Below, one piece after another: positions 40,501 through 54,862 of a stretch of DNA of 64,000 nt. Positions within the stretch are counted from its first letter, which is position 1. Every line of letters starts with the position of its first letter. The position numbers and the translations under genes were made by a program. The stretch is from Crossaster papposus (Eukaryota; Echinodermata; Asteroidea; Velatida; Solasteridae), in contig JBAIAA010001139.1 of assembly GCA_037893245.1 (NCBI GenBank), positions 17,143 through 81,142 on the forward strand, in the 5' to 3' direction. The notes beneath the pieces are model-generated. The model had not been told where the DNA came from, did no database searches, and worked only from the letters and a program-made list of their open reading frames with translations.

Positions 40501-43500
40501 CAAACAACAATCAGATTATTGTCTTGGTCTTTATCTTTCCATTTCTTTTCAATTTTTAGTAGGTTAGCCAATTACATTTTTTAATATTCACACCAAAAGA
40601 AACACACCTCCCGAAAAGTGATACTTCCCGAGCCTGCAAGCAGCCATTTTACAAATGGCATCCCTCCACGTTCTAGGGCAATTAGGATCCATTTTTCAAC
40701 CGTAATTTTGTCAAGTCTGCCCTCAGATTGAAGCTCAAAAACCAGGGAGTTGATCCTATGCTATATTTACACAATCCCACCATTTCTTTCACCAAACGGC
40801 ATCCGTTTTCAAAAGAAATTGTGGGGGCACATTTCATGCAAATGAGCTCGCGTAGAAATTATCCTTACAATTAGGGTGGTGCACCCTATAGGGTGCACCT
40901 GCCTAATTCAAGTCCCATTGAAAACAGTGTAAAATCAACAATGTTCACGACCAAGTTTCTTGCACACCGACATCACTGGGGTTTCTCAAACAACAATCAG
41001 ATTATTGTCTTGGTCTTTATCTTTCATTTCTTTTCAATTTTTAGTAGGTTAGCCAATTACATTTTTTAATATTCACACCAAAAGAAACACACCTCCCGAA
41101 AAGTGATACTTCCCGAGCCTGCAAGCAGCCATTTTACAAATGGCATCCCTCCACGTTCTAGGGCAATTAGGATCCATTTTTCAACCGTAATTTTGTCAAG
41201 TCTGCCCTCAGATTGAAGCTCAAAAACCAGGGAGTTGATCCTATGCTATATTTACACAATCCCACCATTTCTTTCACCAAACGGCATCCGTTTTCAAAAG
41301 AAATTGTGGGGGCACATTTCATGCAAATGAGCTCGCGTAGAAATTATCCTTACAATTAGGGTGGTGCACCCTATAGGGTGCACCTGCCTAATTCAAGTCC
41401 CATTGAAAACAGTGTAAAATCAACAATGTTCACGACCAAGTTTCTTGCACACCGACATCACTGGGGTTTCTCAAACAACAATCAGATTATTGTCTTGGTC
41501 TTTATCTTTCCATTTCTTTTCAATTTTTAGTAGGTTAGCCAATTACATTTTTTAATATTCACACCAAAAGAAACACACCTCCCGAAAAGTGATACTTCCC
41601 GAGCCTGCAAGCAGCCATTTTACAAATGGCATCCCTCCACGTTCTAGGGCAATTAGGATCCATTTTTCAACCGTAATTTTGTCAAGTCTGCCCTCAGATT
41701 GAAGCTCAAAAACCAGGGAGTTGATCCTATGCTATATTTACACAATCCCACCATTTCTTTCACCAAACGGCATCCGTTTTCAAAAGAAATTGTGGGGGCA
41801 CATTTCATGCAAATGAGCTCGCGTAGAAATTATCCTTACAATTAGGGTGGTGCACCCTATAGGGTGCACCTGCCTAATTCAAGTCCCATTGAAAACAGTG
41901 TAAAATCAACAATGTTCACGACCAAGTTTCTTGCACACCGACATCACTGGGGTTTCTCAAACAACAATCAGATTATTGTCTTGGTCTTTATCTTTCCATT
42001 TCTTTTCAATTTTTAGTAGGTTAGCCAATTACATTTTTTAATATTCACACCAAAAGAAACACACCTCCCGAAAAGTGATACTTCCCGAGCCTGCAAGCAG
42101 CCATTTTACAAATGGCATCCCTCCACGTTCTAGGGCAATTAGGATCCATTTTTCAACCGTAATTTTGTCAAGTCTGCCCTCAGATTGAAGCTCAAAAACC
42201 AGGGAGTTGATCCTATGCTATATTTACACAATCCCACCATTTCTTTCACCAAACGGCATCCGTTTTCAAAAGAAATTGTGGGGGCACATTTCATGCAAAT
42301 GAGCTCGCGTAGAAATTATCCTTACAATTAGGGTGGTGCACCCTATAGGGTGCACCTGCCTAATTCAAGTCCCATTGAAAACAGTGTAAAATCAACAATG
42401 TTCACGACCAAGTTTCTTGCACACCGACATCACTGGGGTTTCTCAAACAACAATCAGATTATTGTCTTGGTCTTTATCTTTCCATTTCTTTTCAATTTTT
42501 AGTAGGTTAGCCAATTACATTTTTTAATATTCACACCAAAAGAAACACACCTCCCGAAAAGTGATACTTCCCGAGCCTGCAAGCAGCCATTTTACAAATG
42601 GCATCCCTCCACGTTCTAGGGCAATTAGGATCCATTTTTCAACCGTAATTTTGTCAAGTCTGCCCTCAGATTGAAGCTCAAAAACTAGGGAGTTGATCCT
42701 ATGCTATATTTACACAATCCCACCATTTCTTTCACCAAACGGCATCCGTTTTCAAAAGAAATTGTGGGGGCACATTTCATGCAAATGAGCTCGCGTAGAA
42801 ATTATCCTTACAATTAGGGTGGTGCACCCTATAGGGTGCACCTGCCTAATTCAAGTCCCATTGAAAACAGTGTAAAATCAACAATGTTCACGACCAAGTT
42901 TCTTGCACACCGACATCACTGGGGTTTCTCAAACATCAATCAGATTATTGTCTTGGTCTTTATCTTTCCATTTCTTTTCAATTTTTAGTAGGTTAGCCAA
43001 TTACATTTTTTAATATTCACACCAAAAGAAACACACCTCCCGAAAAGTGATACTTCCCGAGCCTGCAAGCAGCCATTTTACAAATGGCATCCCTCCACGT
43101 TCTAGGGCAATTAGGATCCATTTTTCAACCGTAATTTTGTCAAGTCTGCCCTCAGATTGAAGCTCAAAAACCAGGGAGTTGATCCTATGCTATATTTACA
43201 CAATCCCACCATTTCTTTCACCAAACGGCATCCGTTTTCAAAAGAAATTGTGGGGGCACATTTCATGCAAATGAGCTCGCGTAGAAATTATCCTTACAAT
43301 TAGGGTGGTGCACCCTATAGGGTGCACCTGCCTAATTCAAGTCCCATTGAAAACAGTGTAAAATCAACAATGTTCACGACCAAGTTTCTTGCACACCGAC
43401 ATCACTGGGGTTTCTCAAACAACAATCAGATTATTGTCTTGGTCTTTATCTTTCCATTTCTTTTCAATTTTTAGTAGGTTAGCCAATTACATTTTTTAAT

Positions 43501-46500
43501 ATTCACACCAAAAGAAACACACCTCCCGAAAAGTGATACTTCCCGAGCCTGCAAGCAGCCATTTTACAAATGGCATCCCTCCACGTTCTAGGGCAATTAG
43601 GATCCATTTTTCAACCGTAATTTTGTCAAGTCTGCCCTCAGATTGAAGCTCAAAAACCAGGGAGTTGATCCTATGCTATATTTACACAATCCCACCATTT
43701 CTTTCACCAAACGGCATCCGTTTTCAAAAGAAATTGTGGGGGCACATTTCATGCAAATGAGCTCGCGTAGAAATTATCCTTACAATTAGGGTGGTGCACC
43801 CTATAGGGTGCACCTGCCTAATTCAAGTCCCATTGAAAACAGTGTAAAATCAACAATGTTCACGACCAAGTTTCTTGCACACCGACATCACTGGGGTTTC
43901 TCAAACAACAATCAGATTATTGTCTTGGTCTTTATCTTTCCATTTCTTTTCAATTTTTAGTAGGTTAGCCAATTACATTTTTTAATATTCACACCAAAAG
44001 AAACACACCTCCCGAAAAGTGATACTTCCCGAGCCTGCAAGCAGCCATTTTACAAATGGCATCCCTCCACGTTCTAGGGCAATTAGGATCCATTTTTCAA
44101 CCGTAATTTTGTCAAGTCTGCCCTCAGATTGAAGCTCAAAAACCAGGGAGTTGATCCTATGCTATATTTACACAATCCCACCATTTCTTTCACCAAACGG
44201 CATCCGTTTTCAAAAGAAATTGTGGGGGCACATTTCATGCAAATGAGCTCGCGTAGAAATTATCCTTACAATTAGGGTGGTGCACCCTATAGGGTGCACC
44301 TGCCTAATTCAAGTCCCATTGAAAACAGTGTAAAATCAACAATGTTCACGACCAAGTTTCTTGCACACCGACATCACTGGGGTTTCTCAAACAACAATCA
44401 GATTATTGTCTTGGTCTTTATCTTTCCATTTCTTTTCAATTTTTAGTAGGTTAGCCAATTACATTTTTTAATATTCACACCAAAAGAAACACACCTCCCG
44501 AAAAGTGATACTTCCCGAGCCTGCAAGCAGCCATTTTACAAATGGCATCCCTCCACGTTCTAGGGCAATTAGGATCCATTTTTCAACCGTAATTTTGTCA
44601 AGTCTGCCCTCAGATTGAAGCTCAAAAACCAGGGAGTTGATCCTATGCTATATTTACACAATCCCACCATTTCTTTCACCAAACGGCATCCGTTTTCAAA
44701 AGAAATTGTGGGGGCACATTTCATGCAAATGAGCTCGCGTAGAAATTATCCTTACAATTAGGGTGGTGCACCCTATAGGGTGCACCTGCCTAATTCAAGT
44801 CCCATTGAAAACAGTGTAAAATCAACAATGTTCACGACCAAGTTTCTTGCACACCGACATCACTGGGGTTTCTCAAACAACAATCAGATTATTGTCTTGG
44901 TCTTTATCTTTCCATTTCTTTTCAATTTTTAGTAGGTTAGCCAATTACATTTTTTAATATTCACACCAAAAGAAACACACCTCCCGAAAAGTGATACTTC
45001 CCGAGCCTGCAAGCAGCCATTTTACAAATGGCATCCCTCCACGTTCTAGGGCAATTAGGATCCATTTTTCAACCGTAATTTTGTCAAGTCTGCCCTCAGA
45101 TTGAAGCTCAAAAACCAGGGAGTTGATCCTATGCTATATTTACACAATCCCACCATTTCTTTCACCAAACGGCATCCGTTTTCAAAAGAAATTGTGGGGG
45201 CACATTTCATGCAAATGAGCTCGCGTAGAAATTATCCTTACAATTAGGGTGGTGCACCCTATAGGGTGCACCTGCCTAATTCAAGTCCCATTGAAAACAG
45301 TGTAAAATCAACAATGTTCACGACCAAGTTTCTTGCACACCGACATCACTGGGGTTTCTCAAACAACAATCAGATTATTGTCTTGGTCTTTATCTTCCAT
45401 TTCTTTTCAATTTTTAGTAGGTTAGCCAATTACATTTTTTAATATTCACACCAAAAGAAACACACCTCCCGAAAAGTGATACTTCCCGAGCCTGCAAGCA
45501 GCCATTTTACAAATGGCATCCCTCCACGTTCTAGGGCAATTAGGATCCATTTTTCAACCGTAATTTTGTCAAGTCTGCCCTCAGATTGAAGCTCAAAAAC
45601 TAGGGAGTTGATCCTATGCTATATTTACACAATCCCACCATTTCTTTCACCAAACGGCATCCGTTTTCAAAAGAAATTGTGGGGGCACATTTCATGCAAA
45701 TGAGCTCGCGTAGAAATTATCCTTACAATTAGGGTGGTGCACCCTATAGGGTGCACCTGCCTAATTCAAGTCCCATTGAAAACAGTGTAAAATCAACAAT
45801 GTTCACGACCAAGTTTCTTGCACACCGACATCACTGGGGTTTCTCAAACAACAATCAGATTATTGTCTTGGTCTTTATCTTTCATTTCTTTTCAATTTTT
45901 AGTAGGTTAGCCAATTACATTTTTTAATATTCACACCAAAAGAAACACACCTCCCGAAAAGTGATACTTCCCGAGCCTGCAAGCAGCCATTTTACAAATG
46001 GCATCCCTCCACGTTCTAGGGCAATTATGATCCATTTTTCAACCGTAATTTTGTCAAGTCTGCCCTCAGATTGAAGCTCAAAAACTAGGGAGTTGATCCT
46101 ATGCTATATTTACACAATCCCACCATTTCTTTCACCAAACGGCATCCGTTTTCAAAAGAAATTGTGGGGGCACATTTCATGCAAATGAGCTCGCGTAGAA
46201 ATTATCCTTACAATTAGGGTGGTGCACCCTATAGGGTGCACCTGCCTAATTCAAGTCCCATTGAAAACAGTGTAAAATCAACAATGTTCACGACCAAGTT
46301 TCTTGCACACCGACATCACTGGGGTTTCTCAAACAACAATCAGATTATTGTCTTGGTCTTTATCTTTCCATTTCTTTTCAATTTTTAGTAGGTTAGCCAA
46401 TTACATTTTTTAATATTCACACCAAAAGAAACACACCTCCCGAAAAGTGATACTTCCCGAGCCTGCAAGCAGCCATTTTACAAATGGCATCCCTCCACGT

Positions 46501-48069
46501 TCTAGGGCAATTAGGATCCATTTTTCAACCGTAATTTTGTCAAGTCTGCCCTCAGATTGAAGCTCAAAAACCAGGGAGTTGATCCTATGCTATATTTACA
46601 CAATCCCACCATTTCTTTCACCAAACGGCATCCGTTTTCAAAAGAAATTGTGGGGGCACATTTCATGCAAATGAGCTCGCGTAGAAATTATCCTTACAAT
46701 TAGGGTGGTGCACCCTATAGGGTGCACCTGCCTAATTCAAGTCCCATTGAAAACAGTGTAAAATCAACAATGTTCACGACCAAGTTTCTTGCACACCGAC
46801 ATCACTGGGGTTTCTCAAACAACAATCAGATTATTGTCTTGGTCTTTATCTTTCCATTTCTTTTCAATTTTTAGTAGGTTAGCCAATTACATTTTTTAAT
46901 ATTCACACCAAAAGAAACACACCTCCCGAAAAGTGATACTTCCCGAGCCTGCAAGCAGCCATTTTACAAATGGCATCCCTCCACGTTCTAGGGCAATTAG
47001 GATCCATTTTTCAACCGTAATTTTGTCAAGTCTGCCCTCAGATTGAAGCTCAAAAACTAGGGAGTTGATCCTATGCTATATTTACACAATCCCACCATTT
47101 CTTTCACCAAACGGCATCCGTTTTCAAAAGAAATTGTGGGGGCACATTTCATGCAAATGAGCTCGCGTAGAAATTATCCTTACAATTAGGGTGGTGCACC
47201 CTATAGGGTGCACCTGCCTAATTCAAGTCCCATTGAAAACAGTGTAAAATCAACAATGTTCACGACCAAGTTTCTTGCACACCGACATCACTGGGGTTTC
47301 TCAAACATCAATCAGATTATTGTCTTGGTCTTTATCTTTCCATTTCTTTTCAATTTTTATTAGGTTAGCCAATTACATTTTTTAATATTCACACCAAAAG
47401 AAACACACCTCCCGAAAAGTGATACTTCCCGAGCCTGCAAGCAGCCATTTTACAAATGGCATCCCTCCACGTTCTAGGGCAATTAGGATCCATTTTTCAA
47501 CCGTAATTTTGTCAAGTCTGCCCTCAGATTGAAGCTCAAAAACCAGGGAGTTGATCCTATGCTATATTTACACAATCCCACCATTTCTTTCACCAAACGG
47601 CATCCGTTTTCAAAAGAAATTGTGGGGGCACATTTCATGCAAATGAGCTCGCGTAGAAATTATCCTTACAATTAGGGTGGTGCACCCTATAGGGTGCACC
47701 TGCCTAATTCAAGTCCCATTGAAAACAGTGTAAAATCAACAATGTTCACGACCAAGTTTCTTGCACACCGACATCACTGGGGTTTCTCAAACAACAATCA
47801 GATTATTGTCTTGGTCTTTATCTTTCCATTTCTTTTCAATTTTTAGTAGGTTAGCCAATTACATTTTTTAATATTCACACCAAAAGAAACACACCTCCCG
47901 AAAAGTGATACTTCCCGAGCCTGCAAGCAGCCATTTTACAAATGGCATCCCTCCACGTTCTAGGGCAATTAGGATCCATTTTTCAACCGTAATTTTGTCA
48001 AGTCTGCCCTCAGATTGAAGCTCAAAAACCAGGGAGTTGATCCTATGCTATATTTACACAATCCCACCA
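31555..48069. repeat. Segmental duplication copy B, units 66-99
   Basis: Types: Lc, Lc, Kt, Tc, Lc, Lc, Kt, Tt, Lc, Lt, Lc, Lt, Lcm, Kt, Tt, Lc, Lt, Lcm, Lc, Tc, Lc, Lc, Lt, Lcm, Lc, Lc, Lc, Lc, Kt, Tt, Lc, Lt, Lcm, Lc. The rare pair G>T (46028) and G>T (47360) sits three units apart, exactly as in copy A (21265 and 22597). The offset from copy A is 24275 bp at the start and 24763 bp near the end, the difference being one extra unit (86 or 87). The private change is 33486 C>G in unit 69. Units 24/74, 25/75 and 40/91 differ in type between copies. Confidence 0.85.
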
Positions 48070-50981
48070 TTTCTTTCACCAAACGGCATCCGTTTTCAAA
48101 AGAAATTGTGGGGGCACATTTCATGCAAATGAGCTCGCGTAGAAATTATCCTTACAATTAGGGTGGTGCACCCTATAGGGTGCACCTGCCTAATTCAAGT
48201 CCCATTGAAAACAGTGTAAAATCAACAATGTTCACGACCAAGTTTCTTGCACACCGACATCACTGGGGTTTCTCAAACAACAATCAGATTATTGTCTTGG
48301 TCTTTATCTTTCATTTCTTTTCAATTTTTAGTAGGTTAGCCAATTACATTTTTTAATATTCACACCAAAAGAAACACACCTCCCGAAAAGTGATACTTCC
48401 CGAGCCTGCAAGCAGCCATTTTACAAATGGCATCCCTCCACGTTCTAGGGCAATTAGGATCCATTTTTCAACCGTAATTTTGTCAAGTCTGCCCTCAGAT
48501 TGAAGCTCAAAAACCAGGGAGTTGATCCTATGCTATATTTACACAATCCCACCATTTCTTTCACCAAACGGCATCCGTTTTCAAAAGAAATTGTGGGGGC
48601 ACATTTCATGCAAATGAGCTCGCGTAGAAATTATCCTTACAATTAGGGTGGTGCACCCTATAGGGTGCACCTGCCTAATTCAAATCCCATTGAAAACAGT
48701 GTAAAATCAACAATGTTCACGACCAAGTTTCTTGCACACCGACATCACTGGGGTTTCTCAAACAACAATCAGATTATTGTCTTGGTCTTTATCTTTCATT
48801 TCTTTTCAATTTTTAGTAGGTTAGCCAATTACATTTTTTAATATTCACACCAAAAGAAACACACCTCCCGAAAAGTGATACTTCCCGAGCCTGCAAGCAG
48901 CCATTTTACAAATGGCATCCCTCCACGTTCTAGGGCAATTAGGATCCATTTTTCAACCGTAATTTTGTCAAGTCTGCCCTCAGATTGAAGCTCAAAAACC
49001 AGGGAGTTGATCCTATGCTATATTTACACAATCCCACCATTTCTTTCACCAAACGGCATCCGTTTTCAAAAGAAATTGTGGGGGCACATTTCATGCAAAT
49101 GAGCTCGCGTAGAAATTATCCTTACAATTAGGGTGGTGCACCCTATAGGGTGCACCTGCCTAATTCAAGTCCCATTGAAAACAGTGTAAAATCAACAATG
49201 TTCACGACCAAGTTTCTTGCACACCGACATCACTGGGGTTTCTCAAACAACAATCAGATTATTGTCTTGGTCTTTATCTTTCCATTTCTTTTCAATTTTT
49301 AGTAGGTTAGCCAATTACATTTTTTAATATTCACACCAAAAGAAACACACCTCCCGAAAAGTGATACTTCCCGAGCCTGCAAGCAGCCATTTTACAAATG
49401 GCATCCCTCCACGTTCTAGGGCAATTAGGATCCATTTTTCAACCGTAATTTTGTCAAGTCTGCCCTCAGATTGAAGCTCAAAAACCAGGGAGTTGATCCT
49501 ATGCTATATTTACACAATCCCACCATTTCTTTCACCAAACGGCATCCGTTTTCAAAAGAAATTGTGGGGGCACATTTCATGCAAATGAGCTCGCGTAGAA
49601 ATTATCCTTACAATTAGGGTGGTGCACCCTATAGGGTGCACCTGCCTAATTCAAGTCCCATTGAAAACAGTGTAAAATCAACAATGTTCACGACCAAGTT
49701 TCTTGCACACCGACATCACTGGGGTTTCTCAAACAACAATCAGATTATTGTCTTGGTCTTTATCTTTCATTTCTTTTCAATTTTTAGTAGGTTAGCCAAT
49801 TACATTTTTTAATATTCACACCAAAAGAAACACACCTCCCGAAAAGTGATACTTCCCGAGCCTGCAAGCAGCCATTTTACAAATGGCATCCCTCCACGTT
49901 CTAGGGCAATTAGGATCCATTTTTCAACCGTAATTTTGTCAAGTCTGCCCTCAGATTGAAGCTCAAAAACCAGGGAGTTGATCCTATGCTATATTTACAC
50001 AATCCCACCATTTCTTTCACCAAACGGCATCCGTTTTCAAAAGAAATTGTGGGGGCACATTTCATGCAAATGAGCTCGCGTAGAAATTATCCTTACAATT
50101 AGGGTGGTGCACCCTATAGGGTGCACCTGCCTAATTCAAATCCCATTGAAAACAGTGTAAAATCAACAATGTTCACGACCAAGTTTCTTGCACACCGACA
50201 TCACTGGGGTTTCTCAAACAACAATCAGATTATTGTCTTGGTCTTTATCTTTCATTTCTTTTCAATTTTTAGTAGGTTAGCCAATTACATTTTTTAATAT
50301 TCACACCAAAAGAAACACACCTCCCGAAAAGTGATACTTCCCGAGCCTGCAAGCAGCCATTTTACAAATGGCATCCCTCCACGTTCTAGGGCAATTAGGA
50401 TCCATTTTTCAACCGTAATTTTGTCAAGTCTGCCCTCAGATTGAAGCTCAAAAACCAGGGAGTTGATCCTATGCTATATTTACACAATCCCACCATTTCT
50501 TTCACCAAACGGCATCCGTTTTCAAAAGAAATTGTGGGGGCACATTTCATGCAAATGAGCTCGCGTAGAAATTATCCTTACAATTAGGGTGGTGCACCCT
50601 ATAGGGTGCACCTGCCTAATTCAAGTCCCATTGAAAACAGTGTAAAATCAACAATGTTCACGACCAAGTTTCTTGCACACCGACATCACTGGGGTTTCTC
50701 AAACAACAATCAGATTATTGTCTTGGTCTTTATCTTTCCATTTCTTTTCAATTTTTAGTAGGTTAGCCAATTACATTTTTTAATATTCACACCAAAAGAA
50801 ACACACCTCCCGAAAAGTGATACTTCCCGAGCCTGCAAGCAGCCATTTTACAAATGGCATCCCTCCACGTTCTAGGGCAATTAGGATCCATTTTTCAACC
50901 GTAATTTTGTCAAGTCTGCCCTCAGATTGAAGCTCAAAAACCAGGGAGTTGATCCTATGCTATATTTACACAATCCCACCA
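48070..50981. repeat. Three-unit block duplicated (units 100-102 and 103-105)
   Basis: T-T-L is repeated twice, each copy 1456 bp. The middle unit of each carries G>A at unit position 130 (48684 and 50140), just outside the 40-bp dyad element. The marker occurs nowhere else that I noticed. Confidence 0.85.
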
Positions 50982-51952
50982 TTTCTTTCACCAAACGGCA
51001 TCCGTTTTCAAAAGAAATTGTGGGGGCACATTTCATGCAAATGAGCTCGCGTAGAAATTATCCTTACAATTAGGGTGGTGCACCCTATAGGGTGCACCTG
51101 CCTAATTCAAGTCCCATTGAAAACAGTGTAAAATCAACAATGTTCACGACCAAGTTTCTTGCACACCGACATCACTGGGGTTTCTCAAACAACAATCAGA
51201 TTATTGTCTTGGTCTTTATCTTTCCATTTCTTTTCAATTTTTAGTAGGTTAGCCAATTACATTTTTTAATATTCACACCAAAAGAAACACACCTCCCGAA
51301 AAGTGATACTTCCCGAGCCTGCAAGCAGCCATTTTACAAATGGCATCCCTCCACGTTCTAGGGCAATTAGGATCCATTTTTCAACCGTAATTTTGTCAAG
51401 TCTGCCCTCAGATTGAAGCTCAAAAACCAGGGAGTTGATCCTATGCTATATTTACACAATCCCACCATTTCTTTCACCAAACGGCATCCGTTTTCAAAAG
51501 AAATTGTGGGGGCACATTTCATGCAAATGAGCTCGCGTAGAAATTATCCTTACAATTAGGGTGGTGCACCCTATAGGGTGCACCTGCCTAATTCAAGTCC
51601 CATTGAAAACAGTGTAAAATCAACAATGTTCACGACCAAGTTTCTTGCACACCGACATCACTGGGGTTTCTCAAACAACAATCAGATTATTGTCTTGGTC
51701 TTTATCTTCCATTTCTTTTCAATTTTTAGTAGGTTAGCCAATTACATTTTTTAATATTCACACCAAAAGAAACACACCTCCCGAAAAGTGATACTTCCCG
51801 AGCCTGCAAGCAGCCATTTTACAAATGGCATCCCTCCACGTTCTAGGGCAATTAGGATCCATTTTTCAACCGTAATTTTGTCAAGTCTGCCCTCAGATTG
51901 AAGCTCAAAAACCAGGGAGTTGATCCTATGCTATATTTACACAATCCCACCA
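50982..51952. repeat. Units 106-107 between blocks
   Basis: One Lc and one Kc unit join the three-unit duplication to the third six-unit block. Nothing else is present. Confidence 0.8.
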
Positions 51953-54862
51953 TTTCTTTCACCAAACGGCATCCGTTTTCAAAAGAAATTGTGGGGGCAC
52001 ATTTCATGCAAATGAGCTCGCGTAGAAATTATCCTTACAATTAGGGTGGTGCACCCTATAGGGTGCACCTGCCTAATTCAAGTCCCATTGAAAACAGTGT
52101 AAAATCAACAATGTTCACGACCAAGTTTCTTGCACACCGACATCACTGGGGTTTCTCAAACAACAATCAGATTATTGTCTTGGTCTTTATCTTTCATTTC
52201 TTTTCAATTTTTAGTAGGTTAGCCAATTACATTTTTTAATATTCACACCAAAAGAAACACACCTCCCGAAAAGTGATACTTCCCGAGCCTGCAAGCAGCC
52301 ATTTTACAAATGGCATCCCTCCACGTTCTAGGGCAATTAGGATCCATTTTTCAACCGTAATTTTGTCAAGTCTGCCCTCAGATTGAAGCTCAAAAACCAG
52401 GGAGTTGATCCTATGCTATATTTACACAATCCCACCATTTCTTTCACCAAACGGCATCCGTTTTCAAAAGAAATTGTGGGGGCACATTTCATGCAAATGA
52501 GCTCGCGTAGAAATTATCCTTACAATTAGGGTGGTGCACCCTATAGGGTGCACCTGCCTAATTCAAGTCCCATTGAAAACAGTGTAAAATCAACAATGTT
52601 CACGACCAAGTTTCTTGCACACCGACATCACTGGGGTTTCTCAAACAACAATCAGATTATTGTCTTGGTCTTTATCTTCCATTTCTTTTCAATTTTTAGT
52701 AGGTTAGCCAATTACATTTTTTAATATTCACACCAAAAGAAACACACCTCCCGAAAAGTGATACTTCCCGAGCCTGCAAGCAGCCATTTTACAAATGGCA
52801 TCCCTCCACGTTCTAGGGCAATTAGGATCCATTTTTCAACCGTAATTTTGTCAAGTCTGCCCTCAGATTGAAGCTCAAAAACCAGGGAGTTGATCCTATG
52901 CTATATTTACACAATCCCACCATTTCTTTCACCAAACGGCATCCGTTTTCAAAAGAAATTGTGGGGGCACATTTCATGCAAATGAGCTCGCGTAGAAATT
53001 ATCCTTACAATTAGGGTGGTGCACCCTATAGGGTGCACCTGCCTAATTCAAGTCCCATTGAAAACAGTGTAAAATCAACAATGTTCACGACCAAGTTTCT
53101 TGCACACCGACATCACTGGGGTTTCTCAAACAACAATCAGATTATTGTCTTGGTCTTTATCTTCCATTTCTTTTCAATTTTTAGTAGGTTAGCCAATTAC
53201 ATTTTTTAATATTCACACCAAAAGAAACACACCTCCCGAAAAGTGATACTTCCCGAGCCTGCAAGCAGCCATTTTACAAATGGCATCCCTCCACGTTCTA
53301 GGGCAATTAGGATCCATTTTTCAACCGTAATTTTGTCAAGTCTGCCCTCAGATTGAAGCTCAAAAACCAGGGAGTTGATCCTATGCTATATTTACACAAT
53401 CCCACCATTTCTTTCACCAAACGGCATCCGTTTTCAAAAGAAATTGTGGGGGCACATTTCATGCAAATGAGCTCGCGTAGAAATTATCCTTACAATTAGG
53501 GTGGTGCACCCTATAGGGTGCACCTGCCTAATTCAAGTCCCATTGAAAACAGTGTAAAATCAACAATGTTCACGACCAAGTTTCTTGCACACCGACATCA
53601 CTGGGGTTTCTCAAACAACAATCAGATTATTGTCTTGGTCTTTATCTTTCATTTCTTTTCAATTTTTAGTAGGTTAGCCAATTACATTTTTTAATATTCA
53701 CACCAAAAGAAACACACCTCCCGAAAAGTGATACTTCCCGAGCCTGCAAGCAGCCATTTTACAAATGGCATCCCTCCACGTTCTAGGGCAATTAGGATCC
53801 ATTTTTCAACCGTAATTTTGTCAAGTCTGCCCTCAGATTGAAGCTCAAAAACCAGGGAGTTGATCCTATGCTATATTTACACAATCCCACCATTTCTTTC
53901 ACCAAACGGCATCCGTTTTCAAAAGAAATTGTGGGGGCACATTTCATGCAAATGAGCTCGCGTAGAAATTATCCTTACAATTAGGGTGGTGCACCCTATA
54001 GGGTGCACCTGCCTAATTCAAGTCCCATTGAAAACAGTGTAAAATCAACAATGTTCACGACCAAGTTTCTTGCACACCGAAATCACTGGGGTTTCTCAAA
54101 CAACAATCAGATTATTGTCTTGGTCTTTATCTTTCATTTCTTTTCAATTTTTAGTAGGTTAGCCAATTACATTTTTTAATATTCACACCAAAAGAAACAC
54201 ACCTCCCGAAAAGTGATACTTCCCGAGCCTGCAAGCAGCCATTTTACAAATGGCATCCCTCCACGTTCTAGGGCAATTAGGATCCATTTTTCAACCGTAA
54301 TTTTGTCAAGTCTGCCCTCAGATTGAAGCTCAAAAACCAGGGAGTTGATCCTATGCTATATTTACACAATCCCACCATTTCTTTCACCAAACGGCATCCG
54401 TTTTCAAAAGAAATTGTGGGGGCACATTTCATGCAAATGAGCTCGCGTAGAAATTATCCTTACAATTAGGGTGGTGCACCCTATAGGGTGCACCTGCCTA
54501 ATTCAAGTCCCATTGAAAACAGTGTAAAATCAACAATGTTCACGACCAAGTTTCTTGCACACCGACATCACTGGGGTTTCTCAAACAACAATCAGATTAT
54601 TGTCTTGGTCTTTATCTTTCATTTCTTTTCAATTTTTAGTAGGTTAGCCAATTACATTTTTTAATATTCACACCAAAAGAAACACACCTCCCGAAAAGTG
54701 ATACTTCCCGAGCCTGCAAGCAGCCATTTTACAAATGGCATCCCTCCACGTTCTAGGGCAATTAGGATCCATTTTTCAACCGTAATTTTGTCAAGTCTGC
54801 CCTCAGATTGAAGCTCAAAAACCAGGGAGTTGATCCTATGCTATATTTACACAATCCCACCA
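51953..54862. repeat. Six-unit block, copy 3 (units 108-113)
   Basis: Tc, Kc, Kc, Tc, Tc, Tc, again 2910 bp with C>A in the fifth unit (54081). It lies 48 units after copy 2 and, like copy 2, is followed by an L unit. It probably belongs to the same large duplication as copies A and B. Confidence 0.85.
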
